Shown here one piece after another: positions 1 through 11,000 of a stretch of DNA of 64,000 nt. The stretch is from Edaphochlamys debaryana (taxonomy: Eukaryota > Chlorophyta > Chlorophyceae > Chlamydomonadales), in assembly GCA_016858145.1 (NCBI GenBank), contig JAEHOE010000133.1, forward strand, positions 290,793 to 354,792, in the 5' to 3' direction. A program made the position numbers and the translations under genes. Below the pieces are notes generated by a model. That model worked only from the letters and a program-made list of their open reading frames with translations, did no database searches and was not told the origin of the DNA. Positions within the stretch are counted from its first letter, which is position 1, and every line of letters starts with the position of its first letter.

Positions 1-1962
1 TCACCAGGTCCAGAACGCCCGCAGCAGAGGCCTTGATAGAGGCAGGCCGACAGCGGTGTCCTCGAGCTTCCGCTTGCCTAACTGTCCTTGGCTCCAGGCC
101 TGTCCCAGGCATGCAGCTGAGCTGCCAAGGGAGGTTCTGTGCTCGCAGGGGCCGCGCAGCGTAGTCCGGACGACGACGAAGGGGGATGCAGCTGAACGCA
201 ACTAGGCTGTGCGTAACGCAACAGAAAGAGGGAGAGGCAGAGCGACAGGCAGGAGCAAGCAGCCGCACGGGTGATCCTAAGGGCCGCACCACGCAATGCG
301 TTCGGACACGGGCTGCCAAGGGAGGTCAGGGGGCGTCAGGCTCTGCTCCCTGTTCACTCTTGCCCCTCCGCAATCCTTGCTGCGAGTCTCCCGCCGACCC
401 GAATTACCCGGAAGCCAAGTAGGGGGGGGGGGGCGCACAAGGAAGTGCGAGGTATGGAAGCACGCAACAGCACATAGGGGGGTCAGGAGGCCCGGGGGCG
501 ACCGTGCCGCATGCCACTAGCAGCCCGGGGCCCGGGGCGGACAGTGCCGTGCAGCATGCCACTCGCAGCTCGCACAGCTTGAGTGAGTGCCTCTCGCACG
601 CCCCAAGGCTCCTCGCCGTCAAATCTGCTGCTCACACATATTTGCAACAAAGTAACCATATATGTACTTTCTTGCATTTGAGCCCGGGCTGAGCATCCCA
701 AATTTCACTGAGCGCTACCAGCAGCCTTTCTCGCATCGTAACATGCATAGCAGACCGAATAGTGTAATTTGGGGCAGCGCTATGCAAGTTCACTGCCGTT
801 CACAGCTATCCGGTCGCGGCATGGTCACGCAGAAGGCGACCGCTGTGTTCGCGGTCACCACTGCGCGGACAGCAAAACTGGACCATCGTGCGAGGCAGGC
901 GGCTCCGCTGCTCCTCACAGACAGGGACGGCACGTCAAGCACCCCGCATCCCGCCTGGCTGGGATTCCCAGCTGGCGTCAACAGCTGCCATGACACGGCG
1001 CTGTGATGGCTAGCACACAGTCCGCAGGTGAGGGAGGGAGAGTGCAGGCTCTTCAGGTAAAGTTGGTCCGGACGATGTGGTGATGGGGCGTTGGCACGGT
1101 CTGGGCTTGGGGTATTCGGGGCACAGGGCAGGACTCCACTCCCCCCGTTGCACAAGCACATGGGTCGCTGTATGGGCAGCCAGGGGCCCGGTGGGATCGA
1201 CGGTTTGAGGCTCGCGTGCGACCATCCGTTCAATCCTTGCATCTGCACGTGCACCCCTTCCGACGTCAAGCCGAGCGCGGGAGCCGACATCAAGGTGGTG
1301 TTGATCACCTCATGCAATAGCCCCATGGCCATGGGAGGGGACTAACTGGGCAGGTCAGCGGTGTGGCCTGGGGCAGTTCAGCGGTCGCGAGCTCAGGTTT
1401 GCAGCCTGAGCCCTGAGTCAATAATGCTAGTAGCTTTGGCGCTATCGGTAATACATGGTGATGTGGATAGCAGAAGCAGTAGGGCGCGCTCAGCCGGTTG
1501 GATCGCGCTCGTGTCCGCTCAGCTCCCGCGGTCAAGGCAGGCGTGGCGGTCAGCAGCACGGCGCGCAACACCCTATACATCTACCCATTGAGCATATTGT
1601 TTGCGCAACGTTTGAGGCCCCGCACTGCTGAAATAGTCGAAACGCCCTCGTCGCCGCGGCATCCACGAGCGACGAGCGTCCGCCAAACTTGTTGCGCTGC
1701 AAGCACAGCCGTTGACAGATTAGGAAACATAGAGAAGTGCATCAACGGTCAAAGCGTCGGCCTCGCGAGCGAGCGTGCGCGTTGAGGGGACACAAGGAGC
1801 AACGAGGCCCTTGCGCGGCCCCTCTGCCGCTGTCCTATCGACAGCGTTGCGAAGCGCACATAAGGCGATAACTGCCGAGTACTATAGCAGCACCCAGGAG
1901 GGGCACACCCGTCCGTGCTGTGAGAGCGTGCTGGGCCAGGGCGCGGCCTGGCTCGCCGCCGG
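1..1962. other. 5' flank of the giant matrix gene; no gene recognised
   Basis: No stretch here reads as a recognisable protein, and open frames on both strands are short, compositionally random and lack splice support. The segment is less GC-extreme than the coding region that follows. It probably holds the promoter and 5' UTR of the gene starting at 1963. I see no convincing TATA box, tRNA or known repeat. A short phrase (ctgccaagggaggt) occurs near 122 and near 308, and a weak imperfect duplication lies around 505-575. Confidence 0.5.
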
Positions 1963-2065
1963 ATGGGCGGAACCCGGGCTACGTCCCTGGGCACGACAGC
2001 ACCGGTCAGAGCCCTTGCCCTCGTGCTGCTGGCCTTCGGGGCAGCATGGTCAACCCGCCTTGCAG
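1963..2065 (+). other. Signal-peptide exon of the giant gene
   Basis: The ATG at 1963 opens a 34-codon exon with a basic n-region and a hydrophobic core ([13 protein letters not shown]), typical of secretion. The exon ends in phase 1 at a GC donor (GCAG|GCGAGT), and the acceptor before 2189 (TCCCGCAG) restores the frame into the VDVAV segment. No other start with such a hydrophobic leader precedes the LRR units. The GC donor is the weak point. Using a GT donor nearby would break phase. Confidence 0.6.
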
Positions 2066-5000
2066 GCGAGTGCAAACGGTCCTCAGCGTTACCAACCGCT
2101 GTGGCTGAGGCCACGTGTTGAGCCCATCCCAGACGGCCACATCAGGCCCGTTTCACCTCAACCCACTTCTCCCTGTGTGGTCCCGCAGCCGCCGGTTCGG
2201 CCGTGGACGTGGCGGTGACCTCCTCCGACTCCACTGGCGCCACCAGCGCGCAGGTGTTTGCGGAGGCGCTGAGCGGCCTCAAGTGGACGGTGCCGTGGGA
2301 GGTGCAGTGCCTGCAGGACCCGCGCAGGACGGACGACACGTACTGGTGCGGCGCGGGGGGGGGGGGGCGGGTTGGTGTGGTGTCTCTCGCACTGGCCCCA
2401 GCCAAGCGCTCTCGTCCCTCCTACCTTGCTTCCTTCTCTCCTGCCCTTCCCGCCCGCCCGCAGGCCCTCCCGCTGCCTGCTCCCGTGCGTGCAGTACAGC
2501 TACTACGACGAAGTCTACATCGACCCCTCCGTCTTCCCCAGCCCGCGCGCCTTCTGCCCCTGCGGCGGCGGCTCTCTGGCGCCCTGGTCTCTGCCGCACG
2601 ACCCCGGCCACGCCCGCGCGGCCGCCACCCAGCAGGCCCTGCTGCAGTGGTGGGATCTCAACGTGTACCAAGACGCCACCTCCGGCCGCTGGACCGACCC
2701 CGCGTGGACGGCGCAGGGCGCGTGGCTGGGCGGCGGCAGCCTGCGCGAGGCGACGTGGGCCGAGGGCAGCAGCTACTGCTCTTGGCCGTTCGTGGAGTGC
2801 GCTGCGGGGTGCGAGTCGTCCCACGCGCTGACGGCTCTGGACCTGCGCAACGCGAGCCTGTACATCTGGCAGCTGGACTTCTCGCCCTTCGAGGCGGCGC
2901 TCAGCGAGGCGGAGCGGGCGGACGTGTGGTACATGTGAGGCAGGGACGGGGCTGGGAGGGCGGGGAGGGGCACGGGGCACGGCAGGGCTGTCTCGAGCGG
3001 CGGGTTGCCTGCATGCCCGCCTCCGTGAGGCCCGTGAGGCCGTCTGTCCTGCTCTTGACTCCGTACACAAGCCCTCCTGCATCGCCCCCTAAACAACACT
3101 TCCCCCTCAGCAACCTGAGCCACAACTTCATCGGCGGCGTGCTGCCCGCCAACCTTCCGTCCATCTTCCCCGCCCTGGAGCACCTCAGCCTCGACCACTG
3201 CCGCTACGTGCCGTACAGCACGCCCGACCCCTATGACCCGGACGCGCCGCTGCCGCCCAACCCGGCCGCGTCGCTCAACTTCAACTGGCAGCACATGCCA
3301 GGCAAGCGACCGAGGGGGCATCTCGCAGACGGGTCTCACAGCACAGGGCTTACGTGCATGCACCGGTCAGGGCCGGGCTGCTGTCCCCCGCTATGACCTG
3401 CCGTGTCTGTTGAGACCACTGTCGTTCCGTGTTGATCAAGCGCTCTAACACGCTGTGCCGTCGCCCGCCCCCCTCCCCAGGCACGGGCGAGTCTGCCGAC
3501 TGGTGCTCCCCCTCCGACGTGAATCCCGAAGGCTGGTTTGACTTTGTGCTGAGCGGCCCCATCCCCGAGGAGTGGGGCGCCTGGGCCGGCAGCCTGCGCA
3601 CGCTGCGTCTGCAGCACCAGGCGCTGTCGGGGAGCCTCCCCGAGGCGCTTCGGGGACCGGGCAGCGCCGTGGTCAGCTGGAGGCTGCAGGGAAACGCGGA
3701 GCTGTGCGGGCCGCTGCCAGGTGCGGTAGCGGGAGGGAAGGCAGGGAGTGGTGGATGCCGAGGGGGCGGACCATCTGTATGTTTGGCGCGTTGCCTACTT
3801 CACGGTAACCCTTCTCAGCTCCGCCCCGCCCCGCCCCGCCCCGCCCCGCCCCGCCCCGCCCCGCCCCGCCCCGCCCCCCAGAGTCTGCGAGCCCGCTCAA
3901 CTCTGTGCTGTTCCTGGGGACCAAGCTGGGCACACACTGGTGGGACCCGGACGCAGGGGCCTGCGTCCCCGCGCCCCTGTCGCCCCCGGACTTCCCCGCC
4001 CCGCTGGCCCCCTCGGTGCCGCTCATCGCTTGCTTCGGGGGAAAGGTCAGGTGTCCCCCACCCCCGCCGCCCTCTCCACCTCGGCTGCCTCCGTCCCCTC
4101 CCTCGTCTGGTCCGCCGCCCGTGCCCATGCCCCGTATGCGCCCCCCGCGTCCCCCCCTGCCGCCCGTGCGCCCTCCTCGGCCGCCCGCCGGCCCGCCCCC
4201 GCCGCCGGGTCAGCCGCTGCCTCCCTCGTCTCCCCCGCGTGTCCCTCCGGCCGTGCCCCCGCCTGTTGCGCCTCCGTCTCCTCCCTCTCTGCCTCCGCCT
4301 CCCAGCCCTCGTCCTCCGGCTCCCCTTCCTCCGCAGCCTTCCCCACCCTCTCCCAAGCCGCCCTCCCCGCAACCTCCGTCTCCTCCGCCTCCATCTCCTC
4401 GGCCCCCGTCCCCGCCTCCGCCCTCTCCCCAGCCGCCTTCACCCCCTCCGCCGTCGCCACAGCCTCCCTCCCCCCAGCCTCCGTCCCCTCCTCCTCCCTC
4501 TCCGCAACCTCCCTCCCCGTCTCCTCCGTCCCCTAAGCCGCCCTCACCGCTGCCACCCTCTCCTCAGCCCCCTTCACCCCCTCCGCCCTCTCCGCAGCCC
4601 CTCAGCCCACAGCCTCCTTCACCGTCCTCGCCCTCTCCAGAGCCTCCGTTCCCGCGGCCTCCGTCACCATCGGCACCCTCTCCGCAGCCGCCCGCACCGC
4701 AGCCCCCGTCCCCGCAGCCCGCGCCCCCGCAGCCGCCCTCTCCACAGCCCCCCTCACCTCCTCCTCCGTCGCCCCAGCCCCCGTCGCCCCAGCCTCCACC
4801 CCCAGCTGCCCCTCCGCCGGTCCCTGTCCCGCCTCGCCCCTCCCCTCTCCCGCCGTCTCCCCCTCCCCCTCGCCCCCCTTCTCCGCCTCTGCCCCTTCCG
4901 CCCCCGCCCCCCAGCCCGCCTCCCCCGCCCCTCTCTGTCGCCCCCGTGGACGTGGCGGTGACCTCCTCCGACTCCACTGGCGCCACCAGCGCGCAGGTGT

Positions 5001-8000
5001 TTGCGGAGGCGCTGAGCGGCCTCAAGTGGACGGTGCCGTGGGAGGTGCAGTGCCTGCAGGACCCGCGCAGGACGGACGACACGTACTGGTGCGGCGCGGG
5101 GGGGGGGCGGGTTGGTGTGGTGTCTCTCGCACTGGCCCCAGCCAAGCGCTCTCGTCCCTCCTACCTTGCTTCCTTCCCTCCTGCCCTTCCCGCCCGCCCG
5201 CAGGCCCTCCCGCTGCCTGCTCCCGTGCGTGCAGTACAGCTACTACGACGAAGTCTACATCGACCCCTCCGTCTTCCCCAGCCCGCGCGCCTTCTGCCCC
5301 TGCGGCGGCGGCTCTCTGGCGCCCTGGTCTCTGCCGCACGACCCCGGCCACGCCCGCGCGGCCGCCACCCAGCAGGCCCTGCTGCAGTGGTGGGATCTCA
5401 ACGTGTACCAAGACGCCACCTCCGGCCGCTGGACCGACCCCGCGTGGACGGCGCAGGGCGCGTGGCTGGGCGGCGGCAGCCTGCGCGAGGCGACGTGGGC
5501 CGAGGGCAGCAGCTACTGCTCTTGGCCGTTCGTGGAGTGCGCTGCGGGGTGCGAGTCGTCCCACGCGCTGACGGCTCTGGACCTGCGCAACGCGAGCCTG
5601 TACATCTGGCAGCTGGACTTCTCGCCCTTCGAGGCGGCGCTCAGCGAGGCGGAGCGGGCGGACGTGTGGTACATGTGAGGCAGGGACGGGGCTGGGAGGG
5701 CGGGGAGGGGCACGGGGCACGGCAGGGCTGTCTCGAGCGGCGGGTTGCCTGCATGCCCGCCTCCGCGAGGCCCGTGAGGCCGTCTGTCCTGCTCTTGACT
5801 CCAGAAGCCCCCCTGCATCGCCCCCCTACTAAAACCTCCCCCTCAGCAACCTGAGCCACAACTTCATCGGCGGCGTGCTGCCCGCCAACCTTCCGTCCAT
5901 CTTCCCCGCCCTGGAGCACCTCAGCCTCGACCACTGCCGCTACGTGCCGTACAGCACGCCCGACCCCAATGACCCGGACGCGCCGCTGCCGCCCAACCCG
6001 GCCGCGTCGCTCAACTTCAACTGGCAGCACATGCCAGGCAAGCGACCGAGGGGGCATCTCGCAGACGGGTCTCACAGCACAGGGCTTACGTGCATGCACC
6101 GGTCAGGGCCGGGCTGCTGTCCCCCGCTGTGACCTGCCGTGTCTGTTGAGACCACTGTCGTTCCGTGTTGATCAAGCGCTCTAACACGCTGTGCCGTCGC
6201 CCGCCCCCCTCCCCAGGCACGGGCGAGTCTGCCGACTGGTGCTCCCCCTCCGACGTGAATCCCGAAGGCTGGTTTGACTTTATGCTGAGCGGCCCCATCC
6301 CCGAGGAGTGGGGCGCCTGGGCCGGCAGCCTGCGCACGCTGCGTCTGCAGCACCAGGAGCTGTCGGGGAGCCTCCCCGAGGCGCTTCGGGGACCGGGCAG
6401 CGCCGTGGTCAGCTGGAGGCTGCAGGGAAACGCGGAGCTGTGCGGGCCGCTGCCAGGTGCGGTAGCGGGAGGGAAGGCAGGGAGTGGTGGATGCCGAGGG
6501 GGCGGACCGTTTGTATGTTTGGCGCGTTGCCTACTTGACGGTAACCCTCCTCAGCTCCGCCCCGCCCCGCCCCGCCCCGCCCCGCCCCGCCCCGCCCCGC
6601 CCCGCCCCGCCCCGCCCCGCCCCGCCCCGCCCCGCCCCGCCCCGCCCCCCAGAGTCTGCGAGCCCGCTCAACTCTGTGCTGTTCCTGGGGACCAAGCTGG
6701 GCACACACTGGTGGGACCCGGACGCAGGGGCCTGCGTCCCCGCGCCCCTGTCGCCCCCGGACTTCCCCGCCCCGCTGGCCCCCTCGGTGCCGCTCATCGC
6801 TTGCTTCGGGGGAAAGGCCAGGTGTCCCCCACCCCCGCCGCCCTCTCCACCTCGGCTGCCTCCGTCCCCTCCCTCGTCTGGTCCGCCGCCCGTGCCCATG
6901 CCCCGTATGCGCCCCCCGCGTCCCCCCCTGCCGCCCGTGCGCCCTCCTCGGCCGCCCGCCGGCCCGCCCCCGCCGCCGGGTCAGCCGCTGCCTCCCTCGT
7001 CTCCCCCGCGTGTCCCTCCGGCCGTGCCCCCGCCTGTTGCGCCTCCGTCTCCTCCCTCTCTGCCTCCGCCTCCCAGCCCTCGTCCTCCGGCTCCCCTTCC
7101 TCTGCAGCCCTCCCCTCCCTCTCCCAAGGCGCCCTCCCCGCAACCTCCGTCTCCTCCGCCTCCATCTCCTCGGCCCCCGTCCCCGCCTCCGCCCTCTCCC
7201 CAGCCGCCTTCACCCGCTCCGCCGTCGCCACAGCCTCCCTCCCCCCAGCCTCCGTCCCCTCCTCCTCCCTCTCCGCAACCCCCCTCCCCGTCTCCTCCGT
7301 TCCCTAAGCCGCCCTCACCGCTGCCACCCTCGCCGCAGCCCCCTTCACCCCCTCCGCCCTCTCCGCAGCCCCTCAGCCCACAGCCTCCTTCACCGTCCTC
7401 GCCCTCTCCAGAGCCTCCGTTCCCGCGGCCTCCGTCACCATCGCCACCCTCTCCGAAGCCGCCCGCACCGCAGCCCCCGTCCCCGCAGCCCGCACCCCCG
7501 CAGCCGCCCTCTCCACAGCCCCCCTCACCTCCTCCTTCCCCGCAGCCCCCGTCGCCCCAGCCTCCACCCCCAGCTGCCTCTCCACCGGTCCCTGTCCCGC
7601 CTCGCCCCTCCCCCCTCCCGCCGTCTCCCCCTCCCCCTCGCCCCCCTTCTCCGCCTCTGCCCCTTCCGCCCCCGCCCCCCCGCCCGCCTCCCCCGCCCCT
7701 CTCTGTCTCCCCCGTGGACGTGGCGGTGACCTCCTCCGACTCCACTGGCGCCACCAGCGCGCAGGTGTTTGCGGAGGCGCTGAGCGGCCTCAAGTGGACG
7801 GTGCCGTGGGAGGTGCAGTGCCTGCAGGACCCGCGCAGGACGGACGACACGTACTGGTGCGGCGCGGGGGGGGGGCGGGTTGGTGTGGTGTCTCTCGCAC
7901 TGGCCCCAGCCAAGCGCTCTCGTCCCTCCTACCTTGCTTCCTTCCCTCCTGCCCTTCCCGCCCCCCGCAGGCCCTCCCGCTGCCTGCTCCCGTGCGTGCA

Positions 8001-11000
8001 GTACAGCTACTACGACGAAGTCTACATCGACCCCTCCGTCTTCCCCAGCCCGCGCGCCTTCTGCCCCTGCGGCGGCGGCTCTCTGGCGCCCTGGTCTCTG
8101 CCGCACGACCCCGGCCACGCCCGCGCGGCCGCCACCCAGCAGGCCCTGCTGCAGTGGTGGGATCTCAACGTGTACCAAGACGCCACCTCCGGCCGCTGGA
8201 CCGACCCCGCGTGGACGGCGCAGGGCGCGTGGCTGGGCGGCGGCAGCCTGCGCGAGGCGACGTGGGCCGAGGGCAGCAGCTACTGCTCTTGGCCGTTCGT
8301 GGAGTGCGCTGCGGGGTGCGAGTCGTCCCACGCGCTGACGGCTCTGGACCTGCGCAACGCGAGCCTGTACATCTGGCAGCTGGACTTCTCGCCCTTCGAG
8401 GCGGCGCTCAGCGAGGCGGAGCGGGCGGACGTGTGGTACATGTGAGGCAGGGACGGGGCTGGGAGGGCGGGGAGGGGCACGGGGCACGGCAGGGCTGTCT
8501 CGAGCGGCGGGTTGCCTGCATGCCCGCCTCCGTGAGGCCCGTGAGGCCGTCTGTCCTGCTCTTGACTCCTTACAGAAGCCCCCCTGCATCGCCCCCTAAA
8601 CAACACTTCCCCCTCAGCAACCTGAGCCACAACTTCATCGGCGGCGTGCTGCCCGCCAACCTTCCGTCCATCTTCCCCGCCCTGGAGCACCTCAGCCTCG
8701 ACCACTGCCGCTACGTGCCGTACAGCACGCCCGACCCCAATGACCCGGACGCGCCGCTGCCGCCCAACCCGGCCGCGTCGCTCAACTTCAACTGGCAGCA
8801 CATGCCAGGCAAGCGACCGAGGGGGCATCTCGCAGACGGGTCTCACAGCACAGGGCTTACGTGCATGCACCGGTCAGGGCCGGGCTGCTGTCCCCCGCTA
8901 TGACCTGCCGTGTCTGTTGAGACCACTGTCGTTCCGTGTTGATCAAGCGCTCTAACATCCTGTGCCGTCGCCCGCCCCCCTCCCCAGGCACGGGCGAGTC
9001 TGCCGACTGGTGCTCCCCCTCCGACGTGAATCCTGAAGGCTGGTTTGACTTTGTGCTGAGCGGCCCCATCCCCGAGGAGTGGGGCGCCTGGGCCGGCAGC
9101 CTGCGCACGCTGCGTCTGCAGCACCAGGAGCTGTCGGGGAGCCTCCCCGAGGCGCTTCGGGGACCGGGCAGCGCCGTGGTCAGCTGGAGGCTGCAGGGAA
9201 ACGCGGAGCTGTGCGGGCCGCTGCCAGGTGCGGTAGCGGGAGGGAAGGCAGGGAGTGGTGGATGCCGAGGGGGCGGACCATCTGTACGTTTAGCGCGTTG
9301 CCTACTTGACGGTAACCCTCCTCAGCTCCGCCCCGCCCCGCCCCGCCCCGCCCCGCCCCGCCCCGCCCCGCCCCGCCCCGCCCCGCCCCGCCCCGCCCCG
9401 CCCCGCCCCGCCCCGCCCCGCCCCGCCCCGCCCCGCCCCGCCCCGCCCCGCCCCGCCCCGCCCCGCCCCGCCCCGCCCCGCCCCGCCCCCCAGAGTCTGC
9501 GAGCCCGCTCAACTCTGTGCTGTTCCTGGGGACCAAGCTGGGCACACACTGGTGGGACCCGGACGCAGGGGCCTGCGTCCCCGCGCCCCTGTCGCCCCCG
9601 GACTTCCCCGCCCCGCTGGCCCCCTCGGTGCCGCTCATCGCTTGCTTCGGGGGAAAGGTCAGGTGTCCCCCACCCCCGCCGCCCTCTCCACCTCGGCTGC
9701 CTCCGTCCCCTCCCTCGTCTGGTCCGCCGCCCGTGCCCATGCCCCGTATGCGCCCCCCGCGTCCCCCCCTGCCGCCCGTGCGCCCTCCTCGGCCGCCCGC
9801 CGGCCCGCCCCCGCCGCCGGGTCAGCCGCTGCCTCCCTCGTCTCCCCCGCGTGTCCCTCCGGCCGTGCCCCCGCCTGTTGCGCCTCCGTCTCCTCCCTCT
9901 CTGCCTCCGCCTCCCAGCCCTCGTCCTCCGGCTCCCCTTCCTCCGCAGCCCTCCCCTCCCTCTCCCAAGGCGCCCTCCCCGCAACCTCCGTCTCCTCCGC
10001 CTCCATCTCCTCGGCCCCCGTCCCCGCCTCCGCCCTCTCCCCAGCCGCCTTCTCCCGCTCCGCCGTCGCCACAGCCTCCCTCCCCCCAGCCTCCGTCCCC
10101 TCCTCCTCCCTCTCCGCAACCTCCCTCCCCGTCTCCTCCGTCCCCTAAGCCGCCCTCACCGCTGCCACCCTCGCCGCAGCCCCCTTCACCCCCTCCACCC
10201 TCTCCGCAAGCCCCTCACCCCACAGCCTCCTTCACCGTCCTCGCCCTCTCCAGAGCCTCCGTTCCCGCGGCCTCCGTCACCATCGCCACCCTCTCCGAAG
10301 CCGCCCGCACCGCAGCCCCCGTCCCCGCAGCCCGCACCCCCCGCAGCCGCCCTCTCCACAGCCCCCCTCACCTCCTCCTTCCCCGCAGCCCCCGTCGCCC
10401 CAGCCTCCACCCCCAGCTGCCTCTCCACCGGTCCCTGTCCCGCCTCGCCCCTCCCCCCTCCCGCCGTCTCCCCCTCCCCCTCGCCCCCCTTCTCCGCCTC
10501 TGCCCCTTCCGCCCCCGCCCCCCCGCCCGCCTCCCCCGCCCCTCTCTGTCTCCCCCGTGGACGTGGCGGTGACCTCCTCCGACTCCACTGGCGCCACCAG
10601 CGCGCAGGTGTTTGCGGAGGCGCTGAGCGGCCTCAAGTGGACGGTGCCGTGGGAGGTGCAGTGCCTGCAGGACCCGCGCAGGACGGACGACACGTACTGG
10701 TGCGGCGCGGGGGGGGGGGGCGGGTTGGTGTGGTGTCTCTCGCACTGGCCCCAGCCAAGCGCTCTCGTCCCTCCTACCTTGCTTCCTTCCCTCCTGCCCT
10801 TCCCGCCCCCCGCAGGCCCTCCCGCTGCCTGCTCCCGTGCGTGCAGTACAGCTACTACGACGAAGTCTACATCGACCCCTCCGTCTTCCCCAGCCCGCGC
10901 GCCTTCTGCCCCTGCGGCGGCGGCTCTCTGGCGCCCTGGTCTCTGCCGCACGACCCCGGCCACGCCCGCGCGGCCGCCACCCAGCAGGCCCTGCTGCAGT

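Noticed and set aside
790..1332. 180-codon open frame on the minus strand upstream of the giant gene
   Set aside because: No recognisable motif, no splice support and unremarkable codon use. It is probably a chance open frame in GC-rich DNA.
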